Source of the DNA: Alphaproteobacteria bacterium
GTDB lineage: Bacteria > Pseudomonadota > Alphaproteobacteria > Acetobacterales > Acetobacteraceae
DNA length: 32,040 nucleotides
Reading direction: 5' to 3'
Assembly: GCA_026400845.1 (NCBI GenBank)
Contig: JAPLOH010000064.1
Span: 41,574-73,613, forward strand
Shown here: positions 17,778 through 26,455 of the stretch, piece after piece
Numbering within the stretch: position 1 is the first letter of the stretch
Layout of the letters: every line of letters begins with the position of its first letter
Program-made: the position numbers and the translations under genes
Notes under the pieces: model-generated
The model's database searches: none
What the model was told of the DNA's origin: nothing
The model's input: the letters and a program-made list of their open reading frames with translations, nothing else

Positions 17778-18770
17778 ATGGGCAACCGCGGCCGGATCGT
17801 CTTATGCGTCAACCACCTCGCCAGCCGCGAGGCGCCCTATCTCAAGCGCCTCGAAGAGGCCGGCTTCACCCTCGACTATAACCGCCTCGGCCGGCTCTAC
17901 ACGGAGGAGGAGCTGCTCCAGGTCCTGCCCGGCGCCTATGCCACCATTGCCGGCGGCGAGCCCTACACCGAGCGGGTCTTCCAGGCCGCTCCGTCGCTGA
18001 AAGTGGTCGCCCGCTTCGGCGTCGGCTTCGACAAGGTCGACGTCGCCGCCGCCACAAGCCACGGCGTCGCCGTCGCCATGGCCTTCGGCGCCAACCACGA
18101 GTCGGTCGCCGACGGTGCCTTCGCCCTCATGGCCGCCATCGCCGGTGACCTACGTCGCCGCGACTGCATGGTGCGCGAGGGTGGTTGGGGCGCCGCGTTT
18201 CATCCCGGCCTGTGGCGCGCCACCGTCGGCGTGGTCGGCCTCGGCCGCATCGGCCGCGCCTTCGTCCGCCGTTGCCGCGGCTTCGACATGAAAATCCTGG
18301 GTTACGACCCGATGCCCAACCAGGCCTATGCTGAGGAGGCCGGCATCGAGCTGGTCGGCTACGATGACCTGCTGCGCCGCAGCGACATCGTCAGCCTGCA
18401 CGCCCCTCACATCCCCGAAACCGAGGACATGATCAACGCCCGAGCGCTGGCGTTGATGAAGCCCACCGCCTTCCTCATCAACACCGCCCGCGGCGCCCTG
18501 ATCGACGAGAACGCCCTGGCCGACGCGCTACGCCACGGCCGTCTCGCCGGCGCCGGGATCGACGTCTACAAGCGCACCCCCCCAGTTGGCTCGCCCCTGC
18601 TCGGGCTCGACAACGTGATCCTCACGCCGCACTCCTCCGGAATGGACCTCCATGCCGAACAGGCGATGTGTAACCGTTGCATCGATTCCATCCTCGCCAT
18701 CGCCGCGGGGCGCGACCCGGGGGCAGAATTTGTTCTTAACCCTTCGGTGCTCAGTGGTTCCGCGATGTGA
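17778..18770 (+). CDS. D-2-hydroxyacid dehydrogenase family protein (SerA-like fold), catalytic Glu replaced
   Basis: NAD-dependent D-isomer 2-hydroxyacid dehydrogenase homologue of 330 aa without a C-terminal ACT domain. The nucleotide motif GLGRIG is at residues 154-159, with D177 in GYDP indicating NAD. The catalytic Arg is R238 (INTARG) and the catalytic His is H285 (LTPHSSG). The catalytic Glu that pairs with His falls at T267: the segment reads IDVYKRTPP, where most members have Glu in the position corresponding to E269 of E. coli SerA. A run of seven C at this codon is a possible sequencing trouble spot, but the frame stays open on both sides. It is coupled to the LLM gene and is probably not a serine-pathway enzyme. 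Confidence 0.88.
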   Translation: MGNRGRIVLCVNHLASREAPYLKRLEEAGFTLDYNRLGRLYTEEELLQVLPGAYATIAGGEPYTERVFQAAPSLKVVARFGVGFDKVDVAAATSHGVAVAMAFGANHESVADGAFALMAAIAGDLRRRDCMVREGGWGAAFHPGLWRATVGVVGLGRIGRAFVRRCRGFDMKILGYDPMPNQAYAEEAGIELVGYDDLLRRSDIVSLHAPHIPETEDMINARALALMKPTAFLINTARGALIDENALADALRHGRLAGAGIDVYKRTPPVGSPLLGLDNVILTPHSSGMDLHAEQAMCNRCIDSILAIAAGRDPGAEFVLNPSVLSGSAM

Positions 18771-18893
18771 TCTGCCGGCTCCTGGGAGCCTATTGATACC
18801 AGCCGCCCGAATGGCTGGAGGTGCAAGCATTCGAGCAGGGGATGTCCCGATCTCTGTTGAAATTGTCCGATCGAGCGCCGCTGGTTGCAGACG

Positions 18894-19720
18894 TTAGGCT
18901 GCGGCGCTCTGCCGTTCAAGAACTGGTTCGATGGTGTGCCTGGCGCCATGAGCGGCCAGTGCGACCTTGAGGATCGGCAGTTGGCGATGGGCCTTGAGAC
19001 GACGAAAGCCTTTGGCGGCCTCCAGCATGGCGGCTCCCGTCCAGCGCAGGGCCATTGCGGCATCGCGCCAGTGCTTCACGTTGCGGCAGACGCGCCTGAC
19101 CGTGCCGTTCATGTTCTCGATGATGTTGGTGCAAGCCAGCGAGCGCCGCAGTTCGGCGGGAAGGCCGAGGCGGTTGACGGTGAGGATTTCGTCCAGGCCC
19201 TCCAGAATGCTGTCGCGCTCGCCGGGGGCGTCGTGTTCCAACCGCCGGGCTAGATTTCTGATGAGCTTCTCCGCTTTGTCCGCGTCGTCCAGCTCCCAGG
19301 CCTGACGCAACGTCCGGCGAACGGATGCCTGCATGCCCCGGGGCAAGCGCTCGGTGATGTTGCGTGCCTTGTGCACCTGGCAGCGCTGGATCGGCGTATG
19401 GCCACCGAACGTCCGCCGGATCGCCTTGGTCAGCGCCTTGGCGCCGTCGACGATGAACAGGCGGTAGATCGACGGGTCCAGGCCGCGCCCAACCAGATTG
19501 TCGAGCAGCGCCTGCACGGTGGCGGCACTTTCGGTGGCGCCCTCGATCGCGCCAACGGATGCTTGCTCCCCTGCGCGTCGATCCCGACCGCCGCCACCAG
19601 CAGCAATTCCTCCTTTGTTTGGATACCGTCAATCTGGATCGCCAGCAGGTCCAGCGACGAGATGTCCGAGGCCATCCACTCCGCCATGTGGTCAGCCGAC
19701 GGGCGCCGACGGTCGTGTAG
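18894..19720 (-). pseudogene. IS256-family transposase, N-terminally truncated and frameshifted
   Basis: The minus strand encodes most of an IS256/mutator transposase. The catalytic residues appear in LLAIQIDGIQTKEELLL (first Asp), LFIVDGAKALTKAIRRTFGG (second Asp) and CTNIIENMNGTVRRVCRN (Glu). The C-terminus ends at the TAA at 18894-18896. The N-terminal part (through GIDAQGSKHPL) is in a different frame from the rest (from AIEGATESAATVQALLDNL). A single base appears missing near 19551-19552, where TTG-GC-GCG should read TTG-GGC-GCG or similar. Family similarity disappears upstream of about 19700, so roughly the first third is gone. Its sequence differs from the fragments at 6929 and 14014, so it is a separate element. 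Confidence 0.88.
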
Positions 19721-20084
19721 GTCAGGGAACGGGGGACGAACTGTCTCTTGGGGGCGCGGAGGGGATGACCGCGCCGGGGAGCTTCCGCTCCTCAGCGATA
19801 ATGCCGGGTGATGCGTCGCGTGGAACGGAATGCTTGGCACGCATCTTCCCATGGGCCAGGGCGTACTTCTGACCGAGTCCGGTACCGGGTCCTTGGACGT
19901 TCGAAAGCATCGCACTGGGGTCGTGAATAGGGAAACGGGTAGGGCGTGTACTGAGGCTGATCTGTCGCTGACTCCCTGGAGCGCCGATCCGTGGAGGGCA
20001 GTGAGCTTGAACGCTGAGTATTGCCGGGCGGGATTCCACGGGGTCGGAAAGACATATAATATGATTTAATATTGACGCTCAGCT
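19721..20084. other. unassigned stretch between IS256 remnant and sugar operon
   Basis: Open frames on both strands here have no recognisable domains or convincing ribosome sites. The composition is lower in GC than the flanking operons, and the segment may be debris from the transposon insertion. The final 35 bases become AT-rich and contain a likely promoter or operator for the operon at 20155. Confidence 0.4.
20051..20077 (+). promoter_or_regulatory. AT-rich candidate promoter/operator of the sugar operon
   Basis: The stretch gacatataatatgatttaat continues into attgacg. It contains a perfect TATAAT (20055-20060) and a small inverted repeat AATAT-N6-ATATT, about 80-100 bases before the first gene. 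No good -35 box lies 17 bases upstream. The inverted repeat is a candidate site for the FadR-type regulator encoded in the operon, but that link is inference. Confidence 0.4.
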
Positions 20085-20141
20085 GGTGGTCTGGAATTAT
20101 CGGCGCCATCAGCCGGTCGTACGAAGCCGGCGAAACACCAT

Positions 20142-20147
20142 AGGAGG
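20142..20147 (+). promoter_or_regulatory. strong ribosome binding site AGGAGG
   Basis: A perfect Shine-Dalgarno sequence seven bases before the ATG at 20155. It fixes the start of the binding-protein gene at 20155 rather than at the upstream in-frame ATG at 20086, and it predicts high translation, as is usual for binding proteins. Confidence 0.85.
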
Positions 20148-20154
20148 ATCGCCG

Positions 20155-21120
20155 ATGCGTCGTACTTTGCTTGCCGTTGCCCTGCTGGCCGCTCCAGCGG
20201 TTGCCCAGGCACAACCCTATCAATTCACGTACATCACTCACGGCACCGCGGGTGCACCGTTCTGGCAAACGGTGAAGAACGGGATGGACGAGGCGTGCGC
20301 TGCACTGGCGGTGAAGTGCCAGATCACGTTTCTCCAGAAGACTGGCAACCTTGCAGAGGAATTGAACGCGCTTAACGCCGCGATCGCGCAGCATCCCGAC
20401 GGGATCGTCATGACCCTGCCGAGTGACACCATCTTCACGCAGGCACTACAGGATGCGGTTAAAGATGGAATCCCGATCGTCGTCACGAATACGAACCCCA
20501 AGAAGGAACTGCCCGGGGTCGGCGTGCTTCCCTACATCGGGCAGGACCTCGAGCAGGCTGGCTACGAGTTGGCGCGCGGCCTGTCGGCGCAGTTTCCGAA
20601 GACGGGTCCGATCCACGTTCTGATCGGCGTTTCGATTCCGGGGCAAAACTGGGCCGAGCAGCGAGCCGCGGGCGTCGAGCGGTTCGTCAAGGAATATGCT
20701 GCGAGCAACTCCGGCCGCGACATCACCTTCAAGCGCCTTGATTCCGGGACCGACCTCGCGATTACCGGCAGTCGCGTGTCGGCCTACCTGCAGGGCAATC
20801 CGCAGACAACGGCGTATATCGACATGGGTTACTGGCACGCTGGCGTCGCTGCCGTCCTGCGTCAGGACAATGTGCCGCCGGGCAAGCTGTTGATGGCCGG
20901 CTTTGACATGGTGCCTGCTGCTCTCAATGAGATGAAGCGCGGCTACATCCAGGTGCAAGTTGATCAGCAGCCCTTCCTGCAGGGCTACCTGCCGATCGTT
21001 CAGCTCTATCTTCGCGCGAAGTACAAACTCGGGGCCTGGGATGTTAATACCGGCAAGGCTCTCGTCGGGCCGGCGGATGTCGACACGCTTCTGAAGTTGT
21101 CCGCTGAGGGTAAGCGATGA
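20155..21120 (+). CDS. sugar ABC transporter substrate-binding protein (RbsB/periplasmic type I family)
   Basis: Periplasmic sugar-binding protein of 321 aa. The signal peptide MRRTLLAVALLAAPAVAQAQ is cleaved near residue 19. The mature N-terminus has ITHGTAGAPFWQTVKNGMDE, the usual start of ribose/galactose-type binding proteins, and the hinge-side segments GIVMTLPSD and GIPIVVTNTNP follow. The domain recurs with GFDMVPAALNEMKRGYIQVQVDQQPFLQGY, the C-terminal ligand-site motif, here split across residues 260-290. It heads the operon, and its stop overlaps the permease start by ATGA. The sugar is unknown. Confidence 0.92.
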   Translation: MRRTLLAVALLAAPAVAQAQPYQFTYITHGTAGAPFWQTVKNGMDEACAALAVKCQITFLQKTGNLAEELNALNAAIAQHPDGIVMTLPSDTIFTQALQDAVKDGIPIVVTNTNPKKELPGVGVLPYIGQDLEQAGYELARGLSAQFPKTGPIHVLIGVSIPGQNWAEQRAAGVERFVKEYAASNSGRDITFKRLDSGTDLAITGSRVSAYLQGNPQTTAYIDMGYWHAGVAAVLRQDNVPPGKLLMAGFDMVPAALNEMKRGYIQVQVDQQPFLQGYLPIVQLYLRAKYKLGAWDVNTGKALVGPADVDTLLKLSAEGKR

Positions 21121-22127
21121 ACCAGCCGACGCCCGGCGGAGCAGTGACAAGTCCCGGCGGCCAACGCCGCCGGGCACTCACCAAGCGCCTCCTGTTGCTC
21201 CCGGAAATCAGCGGCATCGTGCTGCTGGTCCTGGTCACGGTCGGCTTCGCGATCGTCGCACCTGCGTTCCTGTCGATGCGCAGTGTAGTGAATATTCTCA
21301 ACATCATGCCGGAGCTTGGTCTGGTCGCGCTCGGGACGACTATTTTGATCATCGCCGGGGAGTTCGATCTCTCGGTGGGTTCAGTCTTCGCACTGGTGCC
21401 GATGGTGATGCTTTGGCTCGTTAATCTTGGCGTGCCGCCGGCCGCTGCGATGGCGCTGTCACTGATGGTCGGCATGGCGATCGGCGCAGCCAACGGCTAC
21501 ATCACCCTTCACTTTGCAATACCGTCGTTCATCACCACGCTGGGCATGCTCTTCATTGCGCGGAGCCTCGCGGTGATCTTGTCAAATCTTGCGCCGCCGG
21601 CTTTCCCGCCGGGTATGCCGGTTGATTTTCTGGTAGCGCGGATCGACCGGGTTCAGGTGTCGGTGATCTGGCTATTGGTGATCTGCGCCATCGCCGCGGT
21701 GATCCTGCATCGCACCAAAATCGGCAACTGGATCTATGCGACCGGGGGTGCTCAGCAGGCCGCGCGCGACATGGGCATCAATACGCGCGCGGTTAAGCTC
21801 TCCTGCTTCGCGGCCTGCTCGCTGCTGGCCGGCTTCGCGGGCATGATCCAAACCTTCCGCATGCAGGCGCCGATGGCCAGCGCCGGAGACGGCATCGAAT
21901 TGCAGGCAATCGCTGGTGCGGTCATTGGCGGGACGGCCCTGACGGGCGGCGTCGGCTCGGTGCTTGGCGCCTTGCTTGGCACGATCCTGCTGCGGGTGAT
22001 CGATACCGGCATGACGACGTCGCGAGTCGACGCCAACTGGTTCCAACTGGCCATCGGCGTGCTCACGGTGTTGTCCGTGGTGGTGAACGTTGTCATTCGC
22101 GGCCGCGCCGCAAGGATGCGGGCGTGA
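21117..22127 (+). CDS. sugar ABC transporter permease (RbsC type)
   Basis: Inner-membrane permease of 336 aa with 8-10 hydrophobic helices. LGTTILIIAGEFDLSVGSVF (near residues 72-91) and IGGTALTGGVGSVLGALLGT (near 270-290) are RbsC/BPD_transp_2 signatures, and GANGYI-like AANGYITLHFAIPSFITTLG is also present. It starts within the stop of the binding-protein gene and ends within the GTG start of the ATPase gene, so the three transporter genes are coupled. RbsC-type permeases usually act as homodimers. Confidence 0.93.
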   Translation: MNQPTPGGAVTSPGGQRRRALTKRLLLLPEISGIVLLVLVTVGFAIVAPAFLSMRSVVNILNIMPELGLVALGTTILIIAGEFDLSVGSVFALVPMVMLWLVNLGVPPAAAMALSLMVGMAIGAANGYITLHFAIPSFITTLGMLFIARSLAVILSNLAPPAFPPGMPVDFLVARIDRVQVSVIWLLVICAIAAVILHRTKIGNWIYATGGAQQAARDMGINTRAVKLSCFAACSLLAGFAGMIQTFRMQAPMASAGDGIELQAIAGAVIGGTALTGGVGSVLGALLGTILLRVIDTGMTTSRVDANWFQLAIGVLTVLSVVVNVVIRGRAARMRA

Positions 22128-22867
22128 GCGATCTTCCATTTCTCCGCTGCGAGAACCTGCAAAAATGGTACGGTGGTGTCCATGCGCTGAAGGATGTGAC
22201 GCTGGAGTTCGGTCGCGGCGCCGAGGTCGTCGGCCTTCTCGGTGACAATGGCGCTGGAAAATCAACCCTCATCAAGATTCTCTCTGGCGCCCATCGGCCG
22301 GACACCGGCCGTATCCTGATTGACGGCACCCCGGCCCGGATCAGATCGCCGCGTGACTCAATGAACTTGGGCATCGAGACTATCTATCAGTACACCGCGA
22401 TGGCGCCGCAGATGAGTATCGCCCGAAACATCTTCATCGGCCGCGAACCGATGCGGTTCAACTGGCTAGGCCCGCTCGGACTGCTCGACCGTAAGATGAT
22501 GAACCGCGTTGCCCTTCAGGCTCTGCGCGACGTCGATTTGCATCTGCGCTCCGCTGACACGCCGGTCGAGGAGTTGTCGGGCGGCGAGCGACAGGGCGTG
22601 GCCATCGCACGGGCCATGCATTTCAGGTCGAAAATGCTGATTCTTGACGAGCCGACGAATCATCTTTCGCTCAAGGAGACGACAAAGGTGCTCGACTATG
22701 TCTCGGCGCTCCGCACCCAGGGGGTGAGCAGCATCTTTATCTCGCACAACCTGCATCACATATATCCGATCGCCGACCGCATGATCGTCATGGCACGGGG
22801 TGCCGTGGTTGCCGAACTCAATCGTGGCGACCTGTCGATTGAGGAAGTCGCGAGGTTGATCGTCTGA
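22124..22867 (+). CDS. sugar ABC transporter ATP-binding protein, single-domain
   Basis: ATPase of 247 aa starting at the GTG at 22124, inside the permease stop (GTGA). Walker A is GDNGAGKST (residues 40-48), the Q-loop Gln is Q89, the signature is LSGGERQ (151-157), Walker B is MLILDE (171-176) and the switch His is H208 (ISHNLHHI). Ribose-type ATPases such as RbsA are usually double-domain, near 500 aa. This one has a single cassette, as in FrcA-type fructose importers of rhizobia, and should homodimerise. The stop shares a base with the next start (TGATG). Confidence 0.92.
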   Translation: MSDLPFLRCENLQKWYGGVHALKDVTLEFGRGAEVVGLLGDNGAGKSTLIKILSGAHRPDTGRILIDGTPARIRSPRDSMNLGIETIYQYTAMAPQMSIARNIFIGREPMRFNWLGPLGLLDRKMMNRVALQALRDVDLHLRSADTPVEELSGGERQGVAIARAMHFRSKMLILDEPTNHLSLKETTKVLDYVSALRTQGVSSIFISHNLHHIYPIADRMIVMARGAVVAELNRGDLSIEEVARLIV

Positions 22868-23604
22868 TGGCCAGGATGCTGGATGGCCGCAAGGCCCTGA
22901 TCACCGGCGGCGCGGGCGGTCTTGGCGAGGCGCAGGCGGCGGCGTTGATCTCCGATGGCGCTGACGTCCTGCTGCTGGACAACCGGGCCGATGGTCTTGC
23001 CGAAGTCGCCGCGCGCCTGGGTACGGATTATCTCGTCGCCGATCTCGCCGATCCCGCGGGCTGTGTCGTCGCGCTCGGTCAGAAGGCAGACGAACTCGAC
23101 ATCCTGGTCAACAACGCTGCCATCAACCCGCTCAAGCCGATCGAAGCCTATGACCTGGCAGAATTCACACGGGTACAGACGGTCAACGCGACGGCGGCTT
23201 TTGCGCTTGTCCAGGCAGTGATCCCGGGCATGAAGCGGCGCGGCCGTGGCGCCATCCTCAACATCTGCAGCGTGACGCTGAGCGGCTGGTGGGAAGATAT
23301 GGTGCCCTATATTGCCTCGAAGGGGACCTTGCTGGGCATGACGCGCGCGATGGCACGCGAACTCGGTCCGGCAGGCATTCGGGTCAATGCGATCAGCCCG
23401 GGTGCCATTCCCACCCCGCTTGAACGTGAGGTTTGGGCGGCCAAGCTGGCCGAGTATGAGGCCTACCTGCTCGACCGCCAGGCCTTGAAATTCAGGGGGA
23501 GTGCCGAGGACATCGCTCAGGCCGCGCTGTTCCTCGCGTCTGACCGCGGGCGCTTCATCACCGGCCAGAACCTTGTCGTTGATGGCGGATGGTGGATGCA
23601 ATGA
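22867..23604 (+). CDS. SDR family oxidoreductase (sugar dehydrogenase candidate)
   Basis: Short-chain dehydrogenase of 245 aa. The dinucleotide motif is TGGAGGLG (residues 13-20), with an acidic residue in LLLDNR (D38) indicating NAD. The active-site tetrad is complete: N in VNNAA (81-85), S135, Y148 and K152. It is embedded in the sugar operon by overlapping start and stop codons, so oxidation of the imported aldose to its lactone, or of a later intermediate, is the best-supported role. The reaction is inferred from context alone. Confidence 0.9.
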   Translation: MARMLDGRKALITGGAGGLGEAQAAALISDGADVLLLDNRADGLAEVAARLGTDYLVADLADPAGCVVALGQKADELDILVNNAAINPLKPIEAYDLAEFTRVQTVNATAAFALVQAVIPGMKRRGRGAILNICSVTLSGWWEDMVPYIASKGTLLGMTRAMARELGPAGIRVNAISPGAIPTPLEREVWAAKLAEYEAYLLDRQALKFRGSAEDIAQAALFLASDRGRFITGQNLVVDGGWWMQ

Positions 23605-24335
23605 GGCGCGATGCCGATCGCGGCTTGCGAGGCATGCACGGGCATATCGTCGAGCAGCTCGGCCGCAGCATCGTCAACGGTGAGATTGCCGTTGGCGAAG
23701 TGTTGCCGCCCGAAGCGGAGATGCTTGAGCGCTTTGCTGTCAGTCGGACTGTGTTGCGAGAGGCTCTGCGGGTGCTGGGCTCGAAAGGCCTAGTTGAAAG
23801 CCGGCAGAAGGTTGGCACCCGGGTCCGCAATATCGCGGCCTGGAGCCTGCTCGACCCTGACGTGATGTCGTGGTTGGAGACGCGGTCGCTTACTCCGGAC
23901 CTGCGTGACCGCCTGCTAGAGTTCCGCCGCATCTTCGAGCCAGCCGCGGCTGCCCTGGCTGCGCAGCGTGCGACGCCGGCCGACCGCGCCGCCCTCGCGG
24001 CTGCTGTCGCCGGCATGAAAAATGCCATCAACGACCCGGCCGACTATTTCAATGCCGACCTTGCCTTCCACAAGCATCTGTTCGCTGCTACCGGCAACCC
24101 ATTCCTAGTTTCGCTTGGCCACGCGGTGCTGGGGTTGCTGAGTTTTGCCTTCAAGCTCCAGCAACATTCGCTGATCACCTGGAAGATCGGTTTGAAGATG
24201 CACACGGCATTGCTCTTCGCGATTCAAACCGGTGACGCCGCCGCTGCCGGCGCAGCCATGCTCGACATCATCAACCGAGCTGGTGCCGAACTCGATGAAT
24301 TCATGCACTGCGCAGGAGCACAGGCCGACCAATGA
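23601..24335 (+). CDS. FadR/GntR family transcriptional regulator (FCD domain)
   Basis: DNA-binding regulator of 244 aa. The N-terminal winged helix-turn-helix (residues about 12-78) includes LPPEAEMLERFAVSRTVLRE and VLGSKGLVESRQKVGTRV. The C-terminal FCD effector domain (about 95-230) has the metal-ligand pattern D-x3-H in NADLAFHKHLFAATGN plus a later His (KMHTAL). FCD regulators typically bind acid or sugar-acid effectors and repress catabolic genes. I start at the ATG at 23601, overlapping the SDR stop (ATGA), rather than at the in-frame ATG at 23589. It lies inside the operon it probably controls. Confidence 0.92.
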   Translation: MRRDADRGLRGMHGHIVEQLGRSIVNGEIAVGEVLPPEAEMLERFAVSRTVLREALRVLGSKGLVESRQKVGTRVRNIAAWSLLDPDVMSWLETRSLTPDLRDRLLEFRRIFEPAAAALAAQRATPADRAALAAAVAGMKNAINDPADYFNADLAFHKHLFAATGNPFLVSLGHAVLGLLSFAFKLQQHSLITWKIGLKMHTALLFAIQTGDAAAAGAAMLDIINRAGAELDEFMHCAGAQADQ

Positions 24336-25537
24336 AGATCGAAGCGATCGAGACACTGCGGCTGTCGGAGTTCGGCAACCTGCTGTGGGTGCACCTGCAT
24401 ACCGACACCGGCATCGTCGGCCTGGGGGAAACGTTCTTCGGGCCGCAGGCGGTCGAGGCGCATATTCACGAAACGGTAGCGCCGCTCTTGCTCGGCCGCG
24501 ATCCCCTTGAGATTGAGCGGATCAGCCGTCAACTCCAGCGGGGATATCTCGGGTTCACGGGCACGGGCGTGGAGATGCGCGCGGCGTCGGCTATCGACCT
24601 GGCTCTATGGGACATATTCGGCAAATCGACCGGACTCCCGGTCTGGCAGCTTCTCGGCGGGCTCGCCCGACCCTCAGTGCGGATCTACAACACCTGCGCC
24701 GGCTATAAATATATTCGCAGCAATGACGGCCAGCGCAGCGATAACTGGGGATTGCCGCAGAAATCCGACACTGGCCCCTATGAAGACCTCGACGCCTTCC
24801 TCAATCGTGCCGACGAGTTGGCGCGCTCGCTGCTCGACCAGGGCATCACGGCAATGAAGATCTGGCCATTCGATCCAGCTGCCGAGGCGTCGGATGGGCG
24901 GTTCATTTCGGACGACGACCTTGAGATCGCACTGGAGCCGTTCCGCAAGATCCGCGCCGCGGTGGGCGGCAAGATGGAAATCATGTGCGAACTGCATTCG
25001 CTGTGGGACCCAGGCACCGCTGAGCGGATCATGACCGCGCTTGCGCCCCTGCGCCCGTACTGGATCGAAGATCCGATCAAGATGACCAGCGCGAAGGATC
25101 TGGCTTGCCTACGCCAACGCACCCGTCTCCCGGTCTGCGGCAGCGAGACCCTGGCCACGCGCAGTGCTTTCCGGGAGTTCCTCGAGGCCGATGCGCTTGA
25201 TTTTGTGATGCTTGACCTCGCCTGGTGCGGAGGCTTGTCGGAAGCCAAGAAGATCGCAACCCTCGCCGAGACCTGGAACAAGCCAGTTGCACCACACGAT
25301 TGCACGGGCCCCGTTGTTTTGACCGCTTCGTGCCACCTGTCCCTGAATGCGACTAATGGCCTCATTCAGGAGACCGTCCGTGCCTTCACCACGGGGTGGT
25401 ACACCGAAGTTGTCGACACGCTGCCGAAAATCGAACGAGGCCGTGTGTATCCCTCGCGCGTGCCTGGGCTCGGTCTGGCGCTCAAGCCGGAGCGGTTCGC
25501 CATGCCCGACTGTCACCGCCGCCTCAGCGCTGCCTAG
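24332..25537 (+). CDS. mandelate racemase-type enolase-superfamily protein, probable acid-sugar dehydratase
   Basis: A 401-aa enolase-superfamily enzyme. The capping domain is at 1-120 (GLGETFFGPQAVEAHIHE). In the barrel the first catalytic position is K176 in MKIWPFD. Metal ligands are likely E220 (MCELHSLWD), E246 (WIEDPI) and E272 (CGSETLATR), and a His is present at H322 (APHDCTGP). This pattern matches D-galactonate/gluconate-type dehydratases, which convert aldonates to 2-keto-3-deoxy acids, more than racemases. It overlaps the regulator stop by ATGA, and the lactonase gene follows seven bases after its stop. The exact stereochemistry of the substrate cannot be read. Confidence 0.9.
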   Translation: MKIEAIETLRLSEFGNLLWVHLHTDTGIVGLGETFFGPQAVEAHIHETVAPLLLGRDPLEIERISRQLQRGYLGFTGTGVEMRAASAIDLALWDIFGKSTGLPVWQLLGGLARPSVRIYNTCAGYKYIRSNDGQRSDNWGLPQKSDTGPYEDLDAFLNRADELARSLLDQGITAMKIWPFDPAAEASDGRFISDDDLEIALEPFRKIRAAVGGKMEIMCELHSLWDPGTAERIMTALAPLRPYWIEDPIKMTSAKDLACLRQRTRLPVCGSETLATRSAFREFLEADALDFVMLDLAWCGGLSEAKKIATLAETWNKPVAPHDCTGPVVLTASCHLSLNATNGLIQETVRAFTTGWYTEVVDTLPKIERGRVYPSRVPGLGLALKPERFAMPDCHRRLSAA

Positions 25538-25544
25538 GCCCGTC

Positions 25545-26432
25545 ATGCGCACCCAAATCCTGTCGATCCATGATGTGGCCAATGGCGTTGGCGAAAGTCC
25601 GGTGTGGGACGCCGGTATCTTGCGCTGGGTCGATATCACTGGGCGTGCCGTTCATGCGCTACGGCCGGATGGCACCATCGACAGTCAAGCGATGCCCGAC
25701 TTCCCATGTTTTCTTGCGTTGCGACGCGGAGGTGGCGCGATCGTCGGGCTGCGCAACCGGCTGTGCCACCTGGACCTCAGCACCGGGGCAACCACCACAT
25801 TTCATATGGTCGAACCGGATCGCTCGGACAACCGCTGCAACGAGGGTGGCGTGGACCCTGCCGGGCGTCTTTGGTTCGGCACCATGCAGGACAACCTCAC
25901 GCCGACCGCGGAACCGAAGCCGATCGCCGCGGCCACCGGTGCACTCTACCGCTTCGATCCCGGTGGGGTCTGCACCCGCATGCTCGACGGCGTTGGCCTT
26001 TCGAATACTCTCGCCTGGTCGCCTGACGGAGGACTCATGTACTTCGGCGACACGCTCGAGAACCGGATCCGCACCTACCGCCTCGATCCGGATGGCGGCA
26101 TTGTGGACAGTGCTGATTTTCATGTCGCGGGGCTGGCTGGCGCCTGCGACGGGTCAACACTCGATGCCGAAGGGTATCTGTGGAACGCCCGCTTCGGCGC
26201 GGGATGTCTTATCCGCTTCGCCCCTGACGGCTCGGTCGATGCCAGGATCGATCTGCCAGTCACCAACCCAACTTCCTGTTGCTTCGGCGGTTCTGATCTG
26301 CGGACGCTGTATGTGACCTCCGCACGCTTCGGGCTGTCGGATGCCGCCCTGGCCGCCAACCCCCAGGAGGGCGCCCTCGTCGTGCTCTCAACCGATATCC
26401 AAGGCCTCCCGGCAAATCGATTTGCTGGCTGA
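25545..26432 (+). CDS. SMP-30/gluconolactonase family protein
   Basis: Six-bladed beta-propeller lactonase of 295 aa. The divalent-metal ligands of the SMP-30 fold are all visible: E17 (GESPVWD), N154 (GLSNTLAWSPDG) and D202 (ACDGSTLDAEGYLW). Substrate-side residues N96/R97 and N99 lie in DNRCNEGGVDPAGRLWFGTM. The role would be hydrolysis of a sugar lactone to the aldonic acid, exactly the step between the SDR and the dehydratase of the same operon. I start at the ATG at 25545, seven bases after the dehydratase stop, since earlier in-frame codons lie within that gene. Confidence 0.9.
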   Translation: MRTQILSIHDVANGVGESPVWDAGILRWVDITGRAVHALRPDGTIDSQAMPDFPCFLALRRGGGAIVGLRNRLCHLDLSTGATTTFHMVEPDRSDNRCNEGGVDPAGRLWFGTMQDNLTPTAEPKPIAAATGALYRFDPGGVCTRMLDGVGLSNTLAWSPDGGLMYFGDTLENRIRTYRLDPDGGIVDSADFHVAGLAGACDGSTLDAEGYLWNARFGAGCLIRFAPDGSVDARIDLPVTNPTSCCFGGSDLRTLYVTSARFGLSDAALAANPQEGALVVLSTDIQGLPANRFAG

Positions 26433-26455
26433 CATCTTCAGAAAGGATCACCGAC

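Noticed and set aside
19830-20069. 79-codon plus-strand frame before the sugar operon
   Set aside because: No ribosome site or recognisable family; it sits among transposon debris.
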